Assembly (NCBI GenBank): GCA_963681505.1
Contig: OY811977.1
Location: 6,340,970 to 6,404,969, forward strand
Direction: 5' to 3'
From: Eunapius fragilis
Lineage: Eukaryota > Porifera > Demospongiae > Spongillida > Spongillidae
Length of the DNA: 64,000 nucleotides
Part shown: positions 1 through 11,000 of the stretch, piece by piece
Numbering within the stretch: the stretch's first letter is position 1
Layout of the letters: the number at the start of each line of letters is the position of its first letter
Program-made: the position numbers and the translations under genes
The notes under the pieces: generated by a model
Seen by the model: the letters and a program-made list of their open reading frames with translations, nothing else
Told to the model about the DNA's origin: nothing
The model's database searches: none

Positions 1-183
1 AGTCAGATGTACAAGCTATTGGAAGCTGACCTAATGGATAGGGTGGCATGTTATGCCTCCCTGACACCTCACAACATTGAAATCTCACATCATCCAAATG
101 GTGGTTGCAATATTGATTTGCCATCATTGGAGGTGAGGGCCAAGCATGAAGATGTGAGCATGCCAGTCCACCATCATGAGAAG
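1..183 (+). CDS. Copy D: tyrosine-motif exon (partial, 5' side cut by window)
   Basis: This is the left-cut exon of a CABIT/SAM adaptor gene whose CABIT exon must lie outside the window. It translates in the same frame as the homologous exons at 7558-7373 (-) and 51589-51774 (+), sharing the blocks YKLLEADLMDR, YASL, LEVRAK and VSMPVHHHEK. It ends AAG|gtacat, the same phase-0 donor used by both homologues. Two YxxL motifs, YKLL and YASL, are ten residues apart, so tyrosine phosphorylation and SH2 binding are possible (inference). The frame stays open past the donor to a stop near 342, but similarity to the other copies stops at the donor, so I end the exon there. Confidence 0.6.
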
Positions 184-1085
184 GTACATTTTAATATTGC
201 ATATGTGCATATGAGAATAAATTTAGTTGGCAATGTTATTATATCAAAACTAAAGTGCAAGGATGTAATAATTTACAATCCAAACTCAAAGGTCTCAGAA
301 GTAGTGTCAGTGAAGCGAAAGATCCTGTATCCAGTGTTTTGAAACATATCCATATTTATTCAAGTTCTCAAGGATATGGCCTATAATTATTTTAAACAAA
401 TGCACCAACTGCAGTGTCTCACCATGCATTTATATAGTATAGCCATCTATTTGTTTAATCAAAATTAAAGTTTGCAATAGATAAACAGAGTTTTGGCAAG
501 TTGTGCAAATTAAAACTGAGGGTAAGATGCAATTATGTTCGAAGTGAAAAATACTTATCAGATCGATAATATTGATTTAACTACATAACGAAAACGCAAT
601 TGATTTTACGGTGAAATGATAAGTTGATATACGATAGATGGACGATATCACAATAATTCATACGCTGTGACGTGGCTACTAAAATACTGCCTAAAATTAT
701 AATGTTGATTTATTATAAAAATTCTCATCCATTTATGGTGTAACGTAGTAATATTAATTTGGATGAAATTGCAGTTACATTAATTGGGATGATTTGCAAA
801 ATATTTTGCATCTGCTTTCGATTACAAAGTGCGCAGTATATAATAATTAAAATGTACAAGTAAATAAAAGCCAAATAATCTTTTTCTGTGAGATACTTTA
901 AATAAGGTTTAATTCAAATTGCACATTGTGTGCATTATACATGTATGGTGTGCATTTAATTTAACATAGGAGAAGCAAAGAATTATGATAGAAAAGACTA
1001 TCAGATACAAATACAGATGTGTAACGGTCATCACTATTGAAAGTACCAATGCTGTGTGGGTTAGCATAAAAAATGGACATTTCAG
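184..1085 (+). other. Copy D intron, AT-rich
   Basis: The sequence between the two tyrosine-motif exons of copy D is AT-rich, with many short TATA/TTAA runs. I see no coding block, repeat unit or transposon end. It closes with TTTCAG at 1080-1085 before the next exon. Confidence 0.5.
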
Positions 1086-1262
1086 ATTTACACGACGTTG
1101 CAAACCAAATTGATGGATAGGGAGCCACCCTGTTATGCCTCCCTGACACATCAAAAGATGGGAATCTCACATCAAAGTGGTGATCACCATTGTTATGAGC
1201 CTAAACCTGATATGATGGCCAACTACAAAGATGTGAGCATGCCAGCTAACCAACTGGAGGAG
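1086..1262 (+). CDS. Copy D: second tyrosine-motif exon
   Basis: This is a 59-codon phase-0 exon bounded by TTTCAG| and GAG|gtatgg. It is related to the first tyrosine-motif exon, with LMDREPPCYASL, then a variable stretch, then KDVSMP. Its counterparts are 6741-6553 (-) in copy A and 52764-52952 (+) in copy C. It keeps the YASL tyrosine motif but has lost the VRAK block (MMANYK instead) and gained several His residues. No ATG is needed because it is an internal exon. Confidence 0.55.
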
Positions 1263-1333
1263 GTATGGAAAGTCACACATTAGATGACTGTATATGATAA
1301 TTAAATTAATCTATATACCGAAATTTTATCCAG

Positions 1334-1450
1334 ACAAAAATGGAAGAAAGCGACATATTTAAAGGGGAAACTAATGAATCCTTGGAAGTGTTGTTAGCTG
1401 AACAGAAAAAGAAGAACAGTCATACCATTAGCAAGATGAAACTTAAACAG
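1334..1450 (+). CDS. Copy D: short linker exon before SAM
   Basis: This is a 39-codon phase-0 exon bounded by TATCCAG| and CAG|gtattg. It reads through MEESDIFKGE, LLAEQKKKN and TISKMKLKQ, and aligns codon for codon with 53028-53144 (+) of copy C (also 39 codons). Copy A's version at 6488-6381 lacks three codons. The stretch is charged, probably helical, and joins the tyrosine-motif exons to the SAM domain. It carries no catalytic signature. Confidence 0.6.
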
Positions 1451-1512
1451 GTATTGTATAATTAAAGCAGATATGCTCAGTATTGTAGTCTCTTATGTAA
1501 ATTCGTTCTAAG

Positions 1513-1707
1513 GTTCTTCACGTCCTCGAAGCTATAGGATTGGGCAAATACAAGGATACATTCCAGAATGAGCAGATAACTGGGGATATTTTATGCATTC
1601 TGACAAAGCAAATGATGCAGGAGGACCTTCACATGCATCCTGATGACTGCAATCTATTGCTGAACGTAGTTGCCGGAAACATTAATGTTTGTACTTTGTT
1701 TCCGTAG
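1513..1707 (+). CDS. Copy D: terminal SAM-domain exon
   Basis: This last exon opens after TCTAAG| and encodes about 64 residues to a TAG stop at 1705-1707. The residues follow the SAM pattern: VLHVLEAIGLGKYKDTF, then GDILCILT, a QEDLHM-like segment, and DDCNLLLNVVAGNI. SAM domains mediate protein-protein association; GAREM adaptors also carry a C-terminal SAM. The intron before it is only 62 nt. Against copies A and C the domain is intact but divergent (GKYKDTFQNEQITG), and the reading runs a few codons further (VCTLFP) before stopping. Intact splice signals and frame suggest a functional gene. Confidence 0.65.
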   Translation, partial: VLHVLEAIGLGKYKDTFQNEQITGDILCILTKQMMQEDLHMHPDDCNLLLNVVAGNINVCTLFP

Positions 1708-3159
1708 CTCAGCTCAACAAAGCATTAATTTCATGCTCCACGTGCAATATATAGAAGGCCTATGCTAATTAATGTGCACATAAATTTTGTACTGTGGAGA
1801 TTTGAATTGTGTATTTATGTTTATCCAATCCTGTACGATAAGGCAGTCTGGATTGGCCAGCAGGCAGCAGCCAATGACTTCATCAATACTGCTATTGCAT
1901 TTTCTTGTACGAGTGGCAGCTCTCCACTAAAAATACGTCACGGCTGCGGGACCCTTAAACGAAAACAGCTCTGTTACTTCTATTTGAATATTGAGGATCG
2001 ATGGACCAATAACGTTAGCGATCGCTTCTTTCTAAATCAAAGGTTATTGCATTATAAGATTTAATTGTACGCTGGCTAGTTGGGCCTAGTCCCGCAAGCC
2101 AGATGCGCACGGTGGACTGGGAATGAGGGGAACGACAACGCTGGCTTTTATACCGCAGGCACGCCCGAGGCTGAGTCGGCTGTACATATACACCATATAG
2201 TTTTGCTGGCATGCACATGAAAAAGTGACAAATATCCAGGTTGCAAGTACAAAATAATCCTGGTTCTGAGTTGGTCAAACTCAAACCAGAGATAATATAT
2301 CCTGTAATACCAGTAGGCAGTTTTGGAAACCCCTTGTAACTTTACCCAGCTGGATTTCTGGATCAGTAACGAGAACTCTGGGGGAAATTCCCTCCCTGCA
2401 TGTTCGTTTCCTCTTGTACTTGTGGTGTCAGAGATAATCTCTGGTAGTGTACTAATAATTGTACCTATGCGATGTGGTATGTTCTATGCTCAGCACACAC
2501 AGAAACACAATCACACACAAACGCACTCACACACATACACACATATACACATGTATATGGACACACAACTCTGTAAATGCATGTCTGCAATAAGATGCAA
2601 TTAGTTCCCCAATATTCCTTGGAAGCATATATGTGTATCTTACAGCACACTGCCCATTGCATAACACTGGAATAGGTAGTAATGTCACAGAATACTAGTG
2701 CCATGGAAGGGAAAGATTTGCACCCTGATGCAGACTTGTCTTATCGCGTATGATGCAGGTGGAGTGTTCAAAAAGTCCAATAGTACACCTAGTTTATACC
2801 TGTTTGGTCTTAGGATCTGTTGATAGTGTATGCTGTGTCAGATAAGACATCAACCATATATTTCACTACCTCATGTGCAGTTCTTTATCCTGTGTGTTTT
2901 GCTTTACTTTCCATTGTAACTGACAACTGAAGGTCCATAAAGTATGAGCAGTTATGCATGCGGAGGGCAACATTTATCTTTGGACCAGAAAGAACACTGT
3001 GTTTACTTTTAATTCTTAGAGTTCAAAAGGGCAAGAACTTATGAAACAAGTAATATAAACATGCTCTACGATGGCATACAGGGTTGGAGGGCAATAGTAT
3101 CTACAGTTTAAATGCATCCTCAACATTAGAACCAGTTTTGGTGCTAAGGAAGTTACAAA
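1708..3159. other. Intergenic, mostly featureless; CA-rich patch at about 2495-2555
   Basis: No coding block here is supported. The stretch holds two CCAAT-type motifs on opposite strands (gattggcc near 1850, agccaatg near 1870), a TACGTCAC element near 1935, the TATA-like site described separately, and an imperfect CA-rich microsatellite around 2495-2555. The rest is unremarkable AT-rich sequence. Confidence 0.4.
2141..2158 (-). promoter_or_regulatory. Possible TATA-type core promoter
   Basis: On the minus strand the sequence reads GCGGTATAAAAGCCAGCG inside a locally GC-rich patch (about 2060-2180) that contrasts with the AT-rich surroundings. The CCAAT motifs near 1850-1870 lie downstream, not upstream, for this strand. 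No recognisable gene follows on the minus strand, so this may be an orphan or old LTR promoter. Confidence 0.25.
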
Positions 3160-4000
3160 TACAACCTACCAATCAAAAATAATCATCCACAGTTTAGTAA
3201 TCATTAATTTAAGCAAACACAATTGTAATTTTTTGGATCTTGTTTTATATAAGTTTCTGGCCACAAGATAAAAAGCAAACAAAACAATATTGGCTGAAAA
3301 TACACGAATGTTTAGCAGAATTTTAAGACGCTGGGGTATGCATAATATAGGTTTCCATTTCAGTTAACCTTGTTCCCATGCTTTTTACACCACTATCGAC
3401 TTCAAATCTTATATGTCACTAACCTTCTCATAGAGAATGCCTTATAATACATTGATAATGCTGACATCAAGCTATGAGTAGTAATTCTTTTAACTAAATT
3501 AAGTGAACTTGGGTAAAGAATATAGCACACAAATAAACAAATGCTGTATGGGGATCTGCAGGGTCTTTGCAGCATGCTCTTTCTACTCCAAAAATAAACA
3601 GCATCTTGATGGAGGGTTTTGAAAGACAGGATAATGAAACAAAGAACAATCAAAATCACTCAAATACCAGTTTTGCAATTATTAATTTTTTAAGCAAACA
3701 TAATTATCTTATTTGAACCTTGCTTTGCATACTTGCAGGGAAACCTGTGGTGTAAAAACACGGGAACAATGTTGACAGAAATGGAAAAATGAAGTATACC
3801 TGTGTTTAGCACAATTGTAAGACGCTGGATGTGGGATTTCATTTTCCATTTAAGTCAACTTTATTCCCATGCTTTCTACTCCACTATCACCTTCCATTCC
3901 ATAATGCCACCAATACTCTCATAATGAATGTTTTTAATTGCTAGTAGAATTCGGATAATAAGCTGACATCAAGCAACGTGAAGTAATCCTTATAATTTAA
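3160..4000. repeat. Two diverged direct repeats about 500 bp apart
   Basis: About 330 bp starting near 3160 recurs, clearly diverged, from near 3665. Shared blocks include taagcaaacaaaattg-like stretches, agacgctgg, the run around cccatgctttttacaccact, and gctgacatcaagc. This indicates a local tandem duplication. No coding frame is evident in either copy. Confidence 0.5.
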
Positions 4001-4394
4001 TTTTTTGCAGGCTAAATCAGGGTTAAATAGTAATTGTATAATATCAAAGCATGATTCGATGATTTTCCCCCTGTGCTTATGTTGGAAGACCTTGAACACA
4101 TTACTCCTATTAAGGCTCTCTTGTTTACACTTTAATTAATTTTAACTGTTAATGACACCTGGTACACTGTTATGAATAATATTAAATTGCTTAGTACCCC
4201 ATACTAACCTGCTACATGAATATATTTACATCGGTGGCATGTTGCATCAATAGGATTACGTTGTTCATGAACTTTGAATACATAGCCTACCACATTGGCA
4301 TCGTCTTCTACCCATCAACTACTGTAATAAAGAATCACTGACTTTCCCAGTAACTTAGTTCAGTAATAACTTACAGTCTACCAAGTGCACACGA

Positions 4395-4660
4395 ATGTTC
4401 TCCTGCAACATTGCTTGAGTAAAGCGACAGAAAATATCAATTCACTTATTTGGAATATTTACTTGTATTATCCAACTCTACCTTATCTAGGGGAAATATA
4501 TTCCAAACAATACAGAGTAGATGAAGAGTCTATAACATAATGCTGACTATTATAATGACATCATACCTGTTTCTGTGCCACAATGATCGGTACATTCTGC
4601 CTTTCCTGATTCTCTGACAACAGTGCCAATGCTGCATATCCATCATCTGTCCTGCAGAAA
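4395..4660 (-). pseudogene. Decayed linker exon and SAM exon of another CABIT/SAM copy
   Basis: On the minus strand, 4650-4567 reads as an open exon-like block after a ttctgcag acceptor, with GYAALALLSENQERQN and QKQ just before a gtatga donor. Its layout matches the linker exon of copies A and C (L-x-E-x-Q-x(2-3)-N, then KQ|gt). Lower down, about 4500-4395, the DNA still aligns with the SAM exon (aagtaaatattccaaa, gatattttctg, tgttgcaggag), but its frame contains TAA and TGA stops. This looks like a fifth, older copy of the gene's 3' end. Confidence 0.4.
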
Positions 4661-4754
4661 CCTCCACATAAATGGTGCATTATTAAATCAACCACTTTAA
4701 GTTTTAAAAAGAGGCACTGCTTGTGATAAATGAATTTTAAAAGTAGTCAGTATC

Positions 4755-4945
4755 CTATGGGGAAGGTGAGGACATTGAAGTTAGGCCTGCTTGCCTGTTT
4801 GATTTTCCAGTTGAAAAGTATAGAGAGAACAGTGATGTGAACACTTCACATGAAGAGATATTTACATGGAGGCCAAGAGTTGGATCCAACTCTTGGAGCA
4901 GGGTTAAGGCATTTCTTACAATAGTTTTCGGGCTAACTAGCACCT
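4755..4945 (-). pseudogene. Reverse-transcriptase fragment
   Basis: This is a short open frame with ALTLLQELDPTLGLHVNIS and SCEVF. It matches the part of the RT at 48764-48009 just after the YxDD box (AIIQDCGLPLGPYINIAKCELF). Only this block remains, without the catalytic box, and it ends at a stop after a serine/proline tail. It is a small leftover of the same non-LTR family that occupies the copy C intron. Confidence 0.45.
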
Positions 4946-5194
4946 AGTTTAAAAATAGCAGGCATGCCGAAGATCCATTACCGGGTGATATTGCTGACAC
5001 AAGGAGGTGTAGGACCAAACAATGGCCCTATGGGAGTTCCCTGCTGTACACTTATACCTGATGTCACAAGACCACAATGGCTGGTGCAAAAGGAATGGAT
5101 AAACCAGCTAGCTCACAGGAGCAACTCTGGGAAGTGTTTGGAGCACTCTGACAACACTGTTTGGCAAGACACTGTATTGGAGGCAATCTTCATT

Positions 5195-6122
5195 TAAAGC
5201 AGTTGTGGCTAAGCCATCCAATCATACTCCTTTGTCATCAACTCAGTCAGTATATTTGACAACTGTGTTTCATTTCTGTCCACGCTTTACTGTCCAACCC
5301 ACCTCACTGTGACACCTTTCTGATTTGATAAATTATAGGCTTGATATTTACACACATATATAACCCTGTGTCCTGTGCAAACAAGACATACTCAATTTTC
5401 CCCCTTCATGCCTCTACTTCGCTTTTAGATGTCCTCAACTCCTATGAGTTGAAACTGTGAAATGTTGGTTGGGTATAAACTCCCACTCCAGTAATAATGC
5501 CATCAGAGCCAACAGTTGTGTCACCTGCAAATGTGGGGCAATGTAACAAATTGCCATAATTAATTTACTGACTGACCAGGAATCTCTAGATCTGTCAGTT
5601 CATCATGTTCAGGTGGGTTAGGTATGCAGAAAGGTTCACTTGTCCTGCCAACATTTTAGTTTCAAATGCCCCTTGGATCTGAAAGTAATGCTCATGACAT
5701 CCCTATCATCCCCACTACATCATTTTGGTTGCTGACGTTTCAGCAGCTAAAGCAACTGAAGTAAGAAAGGCATACAAGAATGAATGAGGCATAAGGCAAA
5801 ATCTTAGCTGATGTAAAGCAATAAGTATCCATTGATGCTCTGCTTCAATGGCACCAGTAATGGAACTGTGGAACATTTGCATCTACCTTGCTTTAAGCAT
5901 CCCAACACCCCCTCGCTCAAAGCATGCCAGCACCCTCATCCTCTCTCGATGCATGCCCAAAACATACAGTTGTTGTACACACAGTTCAGATGTATACAGT
6001 TAGTAAGTGCAATATTTTAATTTTAATCATCTACCCTTATTGTATCCACATCATGACATGTCTATATCTATAACATAAATAAAAATTCTTCAGTTCCAAA
6101 GATCTGAGCTACGGCAATAAAG
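5195..6122 (-). repeat. Duplicated 3' flank of copy A
   Basis: Downstream of copy A's stop, this stretch matches in reverse complement the flanks after the SAM pseudo-exons at 60565-61800 and 62493-63950. Shared landmarks are ggcaataaagc, tggtcatgtcatg, the run around ccctcgctcaaagcatgcc, ccaaaatg, and the end near gatagctaagccacaactgc. The match stops near 5195, which marks one edge of the segmental duplication. I see no gene in it. Confidence 0.7.
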
Positions 6123-6308
6123 CTATAACGAAACATTAATATTTCCAGCAGCTACATTCAGCAATAAGTTGCAGTCATCAGATTGTATGTGAAGCTCCTC
6201 CTGCAGCACTTCTTGTGTCAAGAGGCATAAAATATCCCCACTAATACACTCTTTTTGGAATGTATCCTTGTACTTGCTTAACCCAATGACCTCGAGGACT
6301 GCAAGAAC
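6123..6308 (-). CDS. Copy A: terminal SAM-domain exon
   Basis: This is the last exon of copy A, with 61 codons and a TAG stop at 6125-6123. It opens after tgtcccaag|. Residues fit a SAM domain: VLAVLEVIGLSKYKDTF, GDILCLLTQEVLQEELHI, DDCNLLLNVAAGNI. SAM domains build homo- or hetero-oligomers and scaffold signalling proteins. Position and length equal those of copy C (53217-53402) and copy D. The 72-nt intron just upstream is free of stops in this frame (see findings). Splice sites and frame are intact, so copy A is probably functional. Confidence 0.7.
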   Translation of the reverse strand, partial: VLAVLEVIGLSKYKDTFQKECISGDILCLLTQEVLQEELHIQSDDCNLLLNVAAGNINVSL

Positions 6309-6380
6309 CTTGGGACAATAAACAGGTAAAGAAGTGGCAATAATACAATGCTGACAACAGCTGTTTGAAGTATATAATAC

Positions 6381-6488
6381 CTGTTGAAGTGTCATCTTGC
6401 AAATGGTTTGAATGTTCTTGTTTTTCTGTTCCGCTAACACAACTTTATAATCTTCAGCTTTAAATATGTCACTTTCTTCTATGTTTGT
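6381..6488 (-). CDS. Copy A: short linker exon
   Basis: This is a 36-codon phase-0 exon between acceptor cctag| and donor CAG|gtatta. It reads TNIEESDIFKAEDYK, VVLAEQKNKNIQT and CKMTLQQ. It is three codons shorter than copy C's equivalent because of a 9-nt in-frame gap after DYK, so the frame is kept. It is probably a helical linker leading into the SAM domain. Intron sizes on either side are 64 and 72 nt. Confidence 0.6.
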
Positions 6489-6552
6489 CTAGGTATAAAC
6501 ATTTTGCCAAATTTAATCTATATACAGTTGTGTAAGTTGTGACCTACTATAC

Positions 6553-6741
6553 CTTGTCCTGCAGATTGACTGGCATGCCTGCATATATCTTCTTGGCCCT
6601 CACCTCAGGTGTAGGCACATCACTATAGAGACCACCTGAGACTTCCATCGTTCGAGGCATCAGGGAGGTATATAGTGATGGCTCACTTTCCATTAATTCA
6701 GCTTGCGTCCCCATGTACAACTCTCTATGACTGCAAGCATC
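6553..6741 (-). CDS. Copy A: second tyrosine-motif exon
   Basis: This is a 63-codon phase-0 exon between gcattgtag| and AAG|gtatag. It reads HRELYMGTQAELMESEPSLYTSL, then MEVSGGLYSDVPTPEVRAKK and GMPVNLQDK. It is a diverged duplicate of the exon at 7558-7373, sharing the order LYTSL, GG, P-x-x-V-R-A-K, MPV. YTSL and YSDV are separated by 11 residues, giving possible SH2-binding tyrosines (inference). Copy C's exon 52764-52952 is nearly identical. Confidence 0.6.
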
Positions 6742-6771
6742 CTACAATGCAAATAGTTTGAGCCAATGTTA

Positions 6772-6951
6772 GGGTTGGAAGGTAATAATAATGCAGTAAG
6801 GGAGAAAACAAGGGTCAAATAATAAGGGAAAGTGCAATAGTCCTATATTTCGCCCATTGGTAGGACTATGTCGTTTGTGTGCGAAATATAGGACTATTAA
6901 ATTTTCCCTTATTCGACCCTCGTTTCCTCCCTCATTATTGCCTTCCAATCC
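6772..6951. mobile_element. 180-bp hairpin MITE with TA target duplication, in copy A intron
   Basis: Long inverted arms begin gggttggaaggtaataat and end attattgccttccaatcc. They pair imperfectly for about 80 bp each, through tagtcctatatttcgc and its complement gcgaaatataggacta. TA lies on both sides (6770-6771 and 6952-6953). The same intron in copy C (near 52730) lacks the element and reads straight across, giving an empty site. The TA duplication suggests a Tc1/mariner-type or related DNA transposon as the source. No coding capacity. Confidence 0.65.
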
Positions 6952-7372
6952 TATATGCCAGAGAATTGTTTTATTACTTGTTAGCAATGATTTGATGATT
7001 TTTTTCAGAGTGAACATAATAAAAAAACTTTTCATTGGATGGCACTATAGACTATGCTAATCTGTATGTTGTGAGATTAATGTACGAGATATGGCACAAA
7101 ACCTATATATATTTACATATATCTAATCTTGTAAAATATATCTATGAGTTCGCTTAACCCTATAATGTGAGGAACGATTCTGTATGCAGGAACTGACCAA
7201 AACTGTATGAACTATCAACATATTTAAACGTTTGTTCATCCGAAAGTACTTCTGAGACTTTATTTCTTTGAGTTTGTTTGGATTACAAATGTGTGATACC
7301 ATCCTTCATTTTAGTCTGTATATAAATTCAACAAATAAATTATTGCCATGCACATGCTTAAGTCTAATGTAC

Positions 7373-7558
7373 CTTTTCATGATGGTGGACAGGCATGCTC
7401 ACAACTTCGATCTTGGCCCTCACATCAGATGAAGGCAAATTACCAAGTACACCACCATAGACTTTCGTGTTTTCCTGGGTCAGGGAGGTATAAAGTGGCA
7501 CCCTATCCAATTGGTCAGCTTCCAGTAACATGTACACCTGTTTTGATTTGATGGTATC
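7373..7558 (-). CDS. Copy A: first tyrosine-motif exon
   Basis: This is a 62-codon phase-0 exon between tttacattgcag| and AAG|gtacat. It reads DTIKSKQVYMLLEADQLDR, VPLYTSLTQENTKVYGGV, PSSDVRAK, VSMPVHHHEK. YMLL and YTSL are ten residues apart, and YGGV follows seven residues later. That spacing resembles an ITAM (YxxL-x(6-12)-YxxL), although this is pattern only. Copies C (51589-51774) and D (1-183) have the same exon; C keeps YMSL but changes the second motif to YTSP. Confidence 0.6.
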
Positions 7559-8053
7559 CTGCAATGTAAACAGCAATATTAATCTCTCTATACATTCCCA
7601 AATGCATTTGCATTTATTCCAATGGAATCACATTACTTAGCTTAGTACTCCATACTAAATGCTTCCTAGGTATAATTTTTACCATGCACACAGCTTTGAT
7701 GAATACACGAATTAACATGGTTTCAATATTGACTAGAATTGTTCACATGATCTGTAATCATTATTGAATATCAACTATGAAGCACGATGGATATGATAGA
7801 TTAATGATGTGCTTGGCTTATGGAACTTTAAATGGCTACCTATCAACTTACAGTCATTTTAGCTATCCCCCAAGCTAAGTATCACACATACCACATCATT
7901 GTTTGGATTACTTGTGTAATAATATTTTCTACTGTCATTTGAATCAGTTTCATTAAATTCATATGTTGTCTTATAGCATTCATCTTTATTAGTGTTTATG
8001 ACAGTTCTAGGAAATGTTTATTATGTCATTATACTAACTATATATTAGCTTAC
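7559..8053 (-). other. Copy A intron between CABIT and tyrosine-motif exons
   Basis: A roughly 495-bp AT-rich intron starts with gtaagc. It is alignable with the region beside copy B (28565-28955) and with the two halves of copy C's intron that flank the 4.5-kb retroelement. It holds no gene and serves as the reference empty site for that insertion. Confidence 0.6.
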
Positions 8054-11000
8054 CGAGTACGTAGTGACATATTGGTCCTCTCCTGTCAGGCCTGCATTAG
8101 GTTCAGTTACTTTCTCAAGTACCACTACTTCCACACAGGGCAATCCAGCAGGAATGCATAGAACAGATGAATCCTGTGTGCTGTCCAAACTTTTATGTAT
8201 CGGCACACACTCTAGCATAAAGGTGACAGCTACCTCTTTTAAAGTGATAACATCATTGGGGTAATACTTTGGCATGTTACCACTCTTGACACTGCACACT
8301 TTGCAAGGAAAGAGGTTAGGAATGTGGCCAATCAGATCAACCATGGGCAACCCCAGCAGAGAAGCATTTGTACTGAAGTGGGCAGTGCATTCACGTGGAA
8401 GGAATTTCAATGATCGTGTGCGTATACTAAATGTAACAATGCCCTTTTTAACTCCTTCTCTTTGAAGTATTTGAATGATAAGGATCTCATTCTTATCAAT
8501 TGACATAACCCTATTTTTCCAACTTCTCGTTACACACACAACCTTAGGGGAACTTTTGAGCTTGAGAAAGTCTGAAACACCTTTAACAGTGTACCCTTGC
8601 AATGTACCATATAAGAGGGAGAACCGTTTAGGTGACATTAGCTGTATCTCTATTTGCTTTCCAATATAGTCTTCGCCTTTTGCAACTTCTTGTCTCTTCA
8701 ATGCAATGACATCTAAACATTTTTGACCAGACATAAAACTAGCAGCAGTGGTGAGATGGATGGAAACAGGGAGCTGGTCTGAATACTGTGAGACAAACTG
8801 GTCAATTGTCAGTGGCCCTGATACCTGGTGATATCCTTCTATAATGATTGGTTGTTGCACACCTACACTCACCATTCCATCTTGTTGATATTTAAGAGGC
8901 TCTTCTTGTGGTTTAGATGCCAAAAGTGCCTGATCAGAGATGACAGGTAGTGGAAGAGGTGGACGGCCATCAATGATTGGGATAGGCAAAGTCTCACCAT
9001 ACATTCCTATGTTGCTAATATTTGGTGAAGTTCTTGATGTTTCAGGTGCACCTGGTTGCAGTAATGAAGTAACCACTGGAGATTTGTACATGCACACATT
9101 ACTAGCTGCTGTCTTGTGGATGAGAAGATTGCCACCATGAGATGGTGAATTGTGGAATTGTGAAGTGAGGTTGGTTGACCATTGATGCAAGGACTGAGAT
9201 GTAGCTTTAGAATGATTTGATGGTGTAGCTGATAAAAAGGCAATTGTTGTGTCATCTCTGGTTTTTATTTGCAAAGATGATGCATGAGGATATCTGGAGC
9301 CTTCCAATTGAAGGCCTGTTTCAGATTCAATGACTACTGCAGTTTCTTCATCTTTCTGCACAAGTCTGTCATGTTCATATAATGGATGTTGCTTCATCTG
9401 AACCAAGGTATCACTTGGATCATGAAATTGCTCTGATGTTAGTGGTCTCCCAATTGAACCCCATTTAGTTGAAAGACCTGTATCTTCACTACCATGTTCA
9501 TTTGATTTGGAGGATACAATTACTTGCTGAGTAGTGCAGGTTGCTTGGACAATGTTTGGTGTATGACAAGAAGGATAATGAACATTGTGCTTCTGCTTGG
9601 AAGGTAGAGGAGGTGGTTGCCTCTGAAGTGGTGATAGAATAGCTGTATGCGATGGGATCATAGCTGAAGAGTCCATCGGCATTGTAAATGAACGATTTCT
9701 TGTGACAGATTTAGGAGGGAGGGGTGGTGGTTGCATAATGGAATGATGGTTCATGGATTGATTGCCATTACAACCGCTTAATTTATCAATGACATTCGAT
9801 GATTTCAAATCCATAGATCTAATGAGTTTTGAAAATGCTAAGTCCATTATTAGACATAGTTTTACACCTGGAAGATGGACTGGTAATTGACCTGATTCCA
9901 TTTCTCCTTCATTACTTGAATAAATCAAATATTGGATAATATCACAACCAGTTAGATATAAGAAGCCACTGATAAGGTGTTCCAAGAGCTGTTGAGTATA
10001 AACTTCTGATGGGAATGGGTTAGAAATGTATGCAAAGATATTCTCCAGCGACATTTGGATCAACTTTGGAGTTGTGCTGAAAAGACCATCACATTCTTCA
10101 GGCAAGAACTTTTCTACCATCTTACTTATGCTGAATGTAACAATTCCAGCTACAACATGAGGTCCAGGCACAAAACGTTTATTGATAACCAATATTTCTC
10201 CTTTGCTGATAGTAGTGGAGTCCCCAGTCCACTCCTTTGTCACACATACAACCTTGGGTGGATGTGCCAATGACAACAGACTGGAAACATCACTGAAAAC
10301 AAATCCTTGCATAGCTTTTTTCCTGTCATTGTTGGGATTGTAAACTACAGAGAATGGTGTCTCTGTTGTAAGAGGGATGGGTGGAATTGGCCTGTTCTCA
10401 TTCATAGCCAGTATCACTGGTGTGGTATGCAGTGAATGTATGTACAGTATCTTGTTGCTATTGATCACCACATCACCATCATCACTTTGATATCCCGAGG
10501 TGACTAGAGCAGTAAGTGGAAAAGATTTAGCGTGAGCTTTCACAAATTCAGGCAGCATTTGTGGTTCTGATAGAGTAATAGGTGCAAGGTCAATATCTGG
10601 AAGGATGGGCTGCTTAGTACAAGTATTATTCATGGTTTGATCAGAATTGGAATTATTTAATGTTGCACACTCTTCTAAAGGTTCTTCCTTTTTCACACCA
10701 CATGTTCTGATGGATTGTGGTAAGGTGTGGTCCATGAAATCTGCAACCAGGCATAGTTGTATATCGGGGATGTGTACTGGTAATTGAAATTCCAATTCTC
10801 CTCCTGTGGTATAAGCAAAATATTGAACAACATCACAACCCACTATGTGTATGATTTCACTACTAGTATGCTTGAGAGGCTCTGGGGTATACACGACTGA
10901 TGGAAATGGTTCTGAATTGAACAAAAAATAATTCATCAGTGACATTTGGATCAACTTTGGATCTGTGCCGAAGTTGCCAGCACATTCTTCAGGTAAGAAC

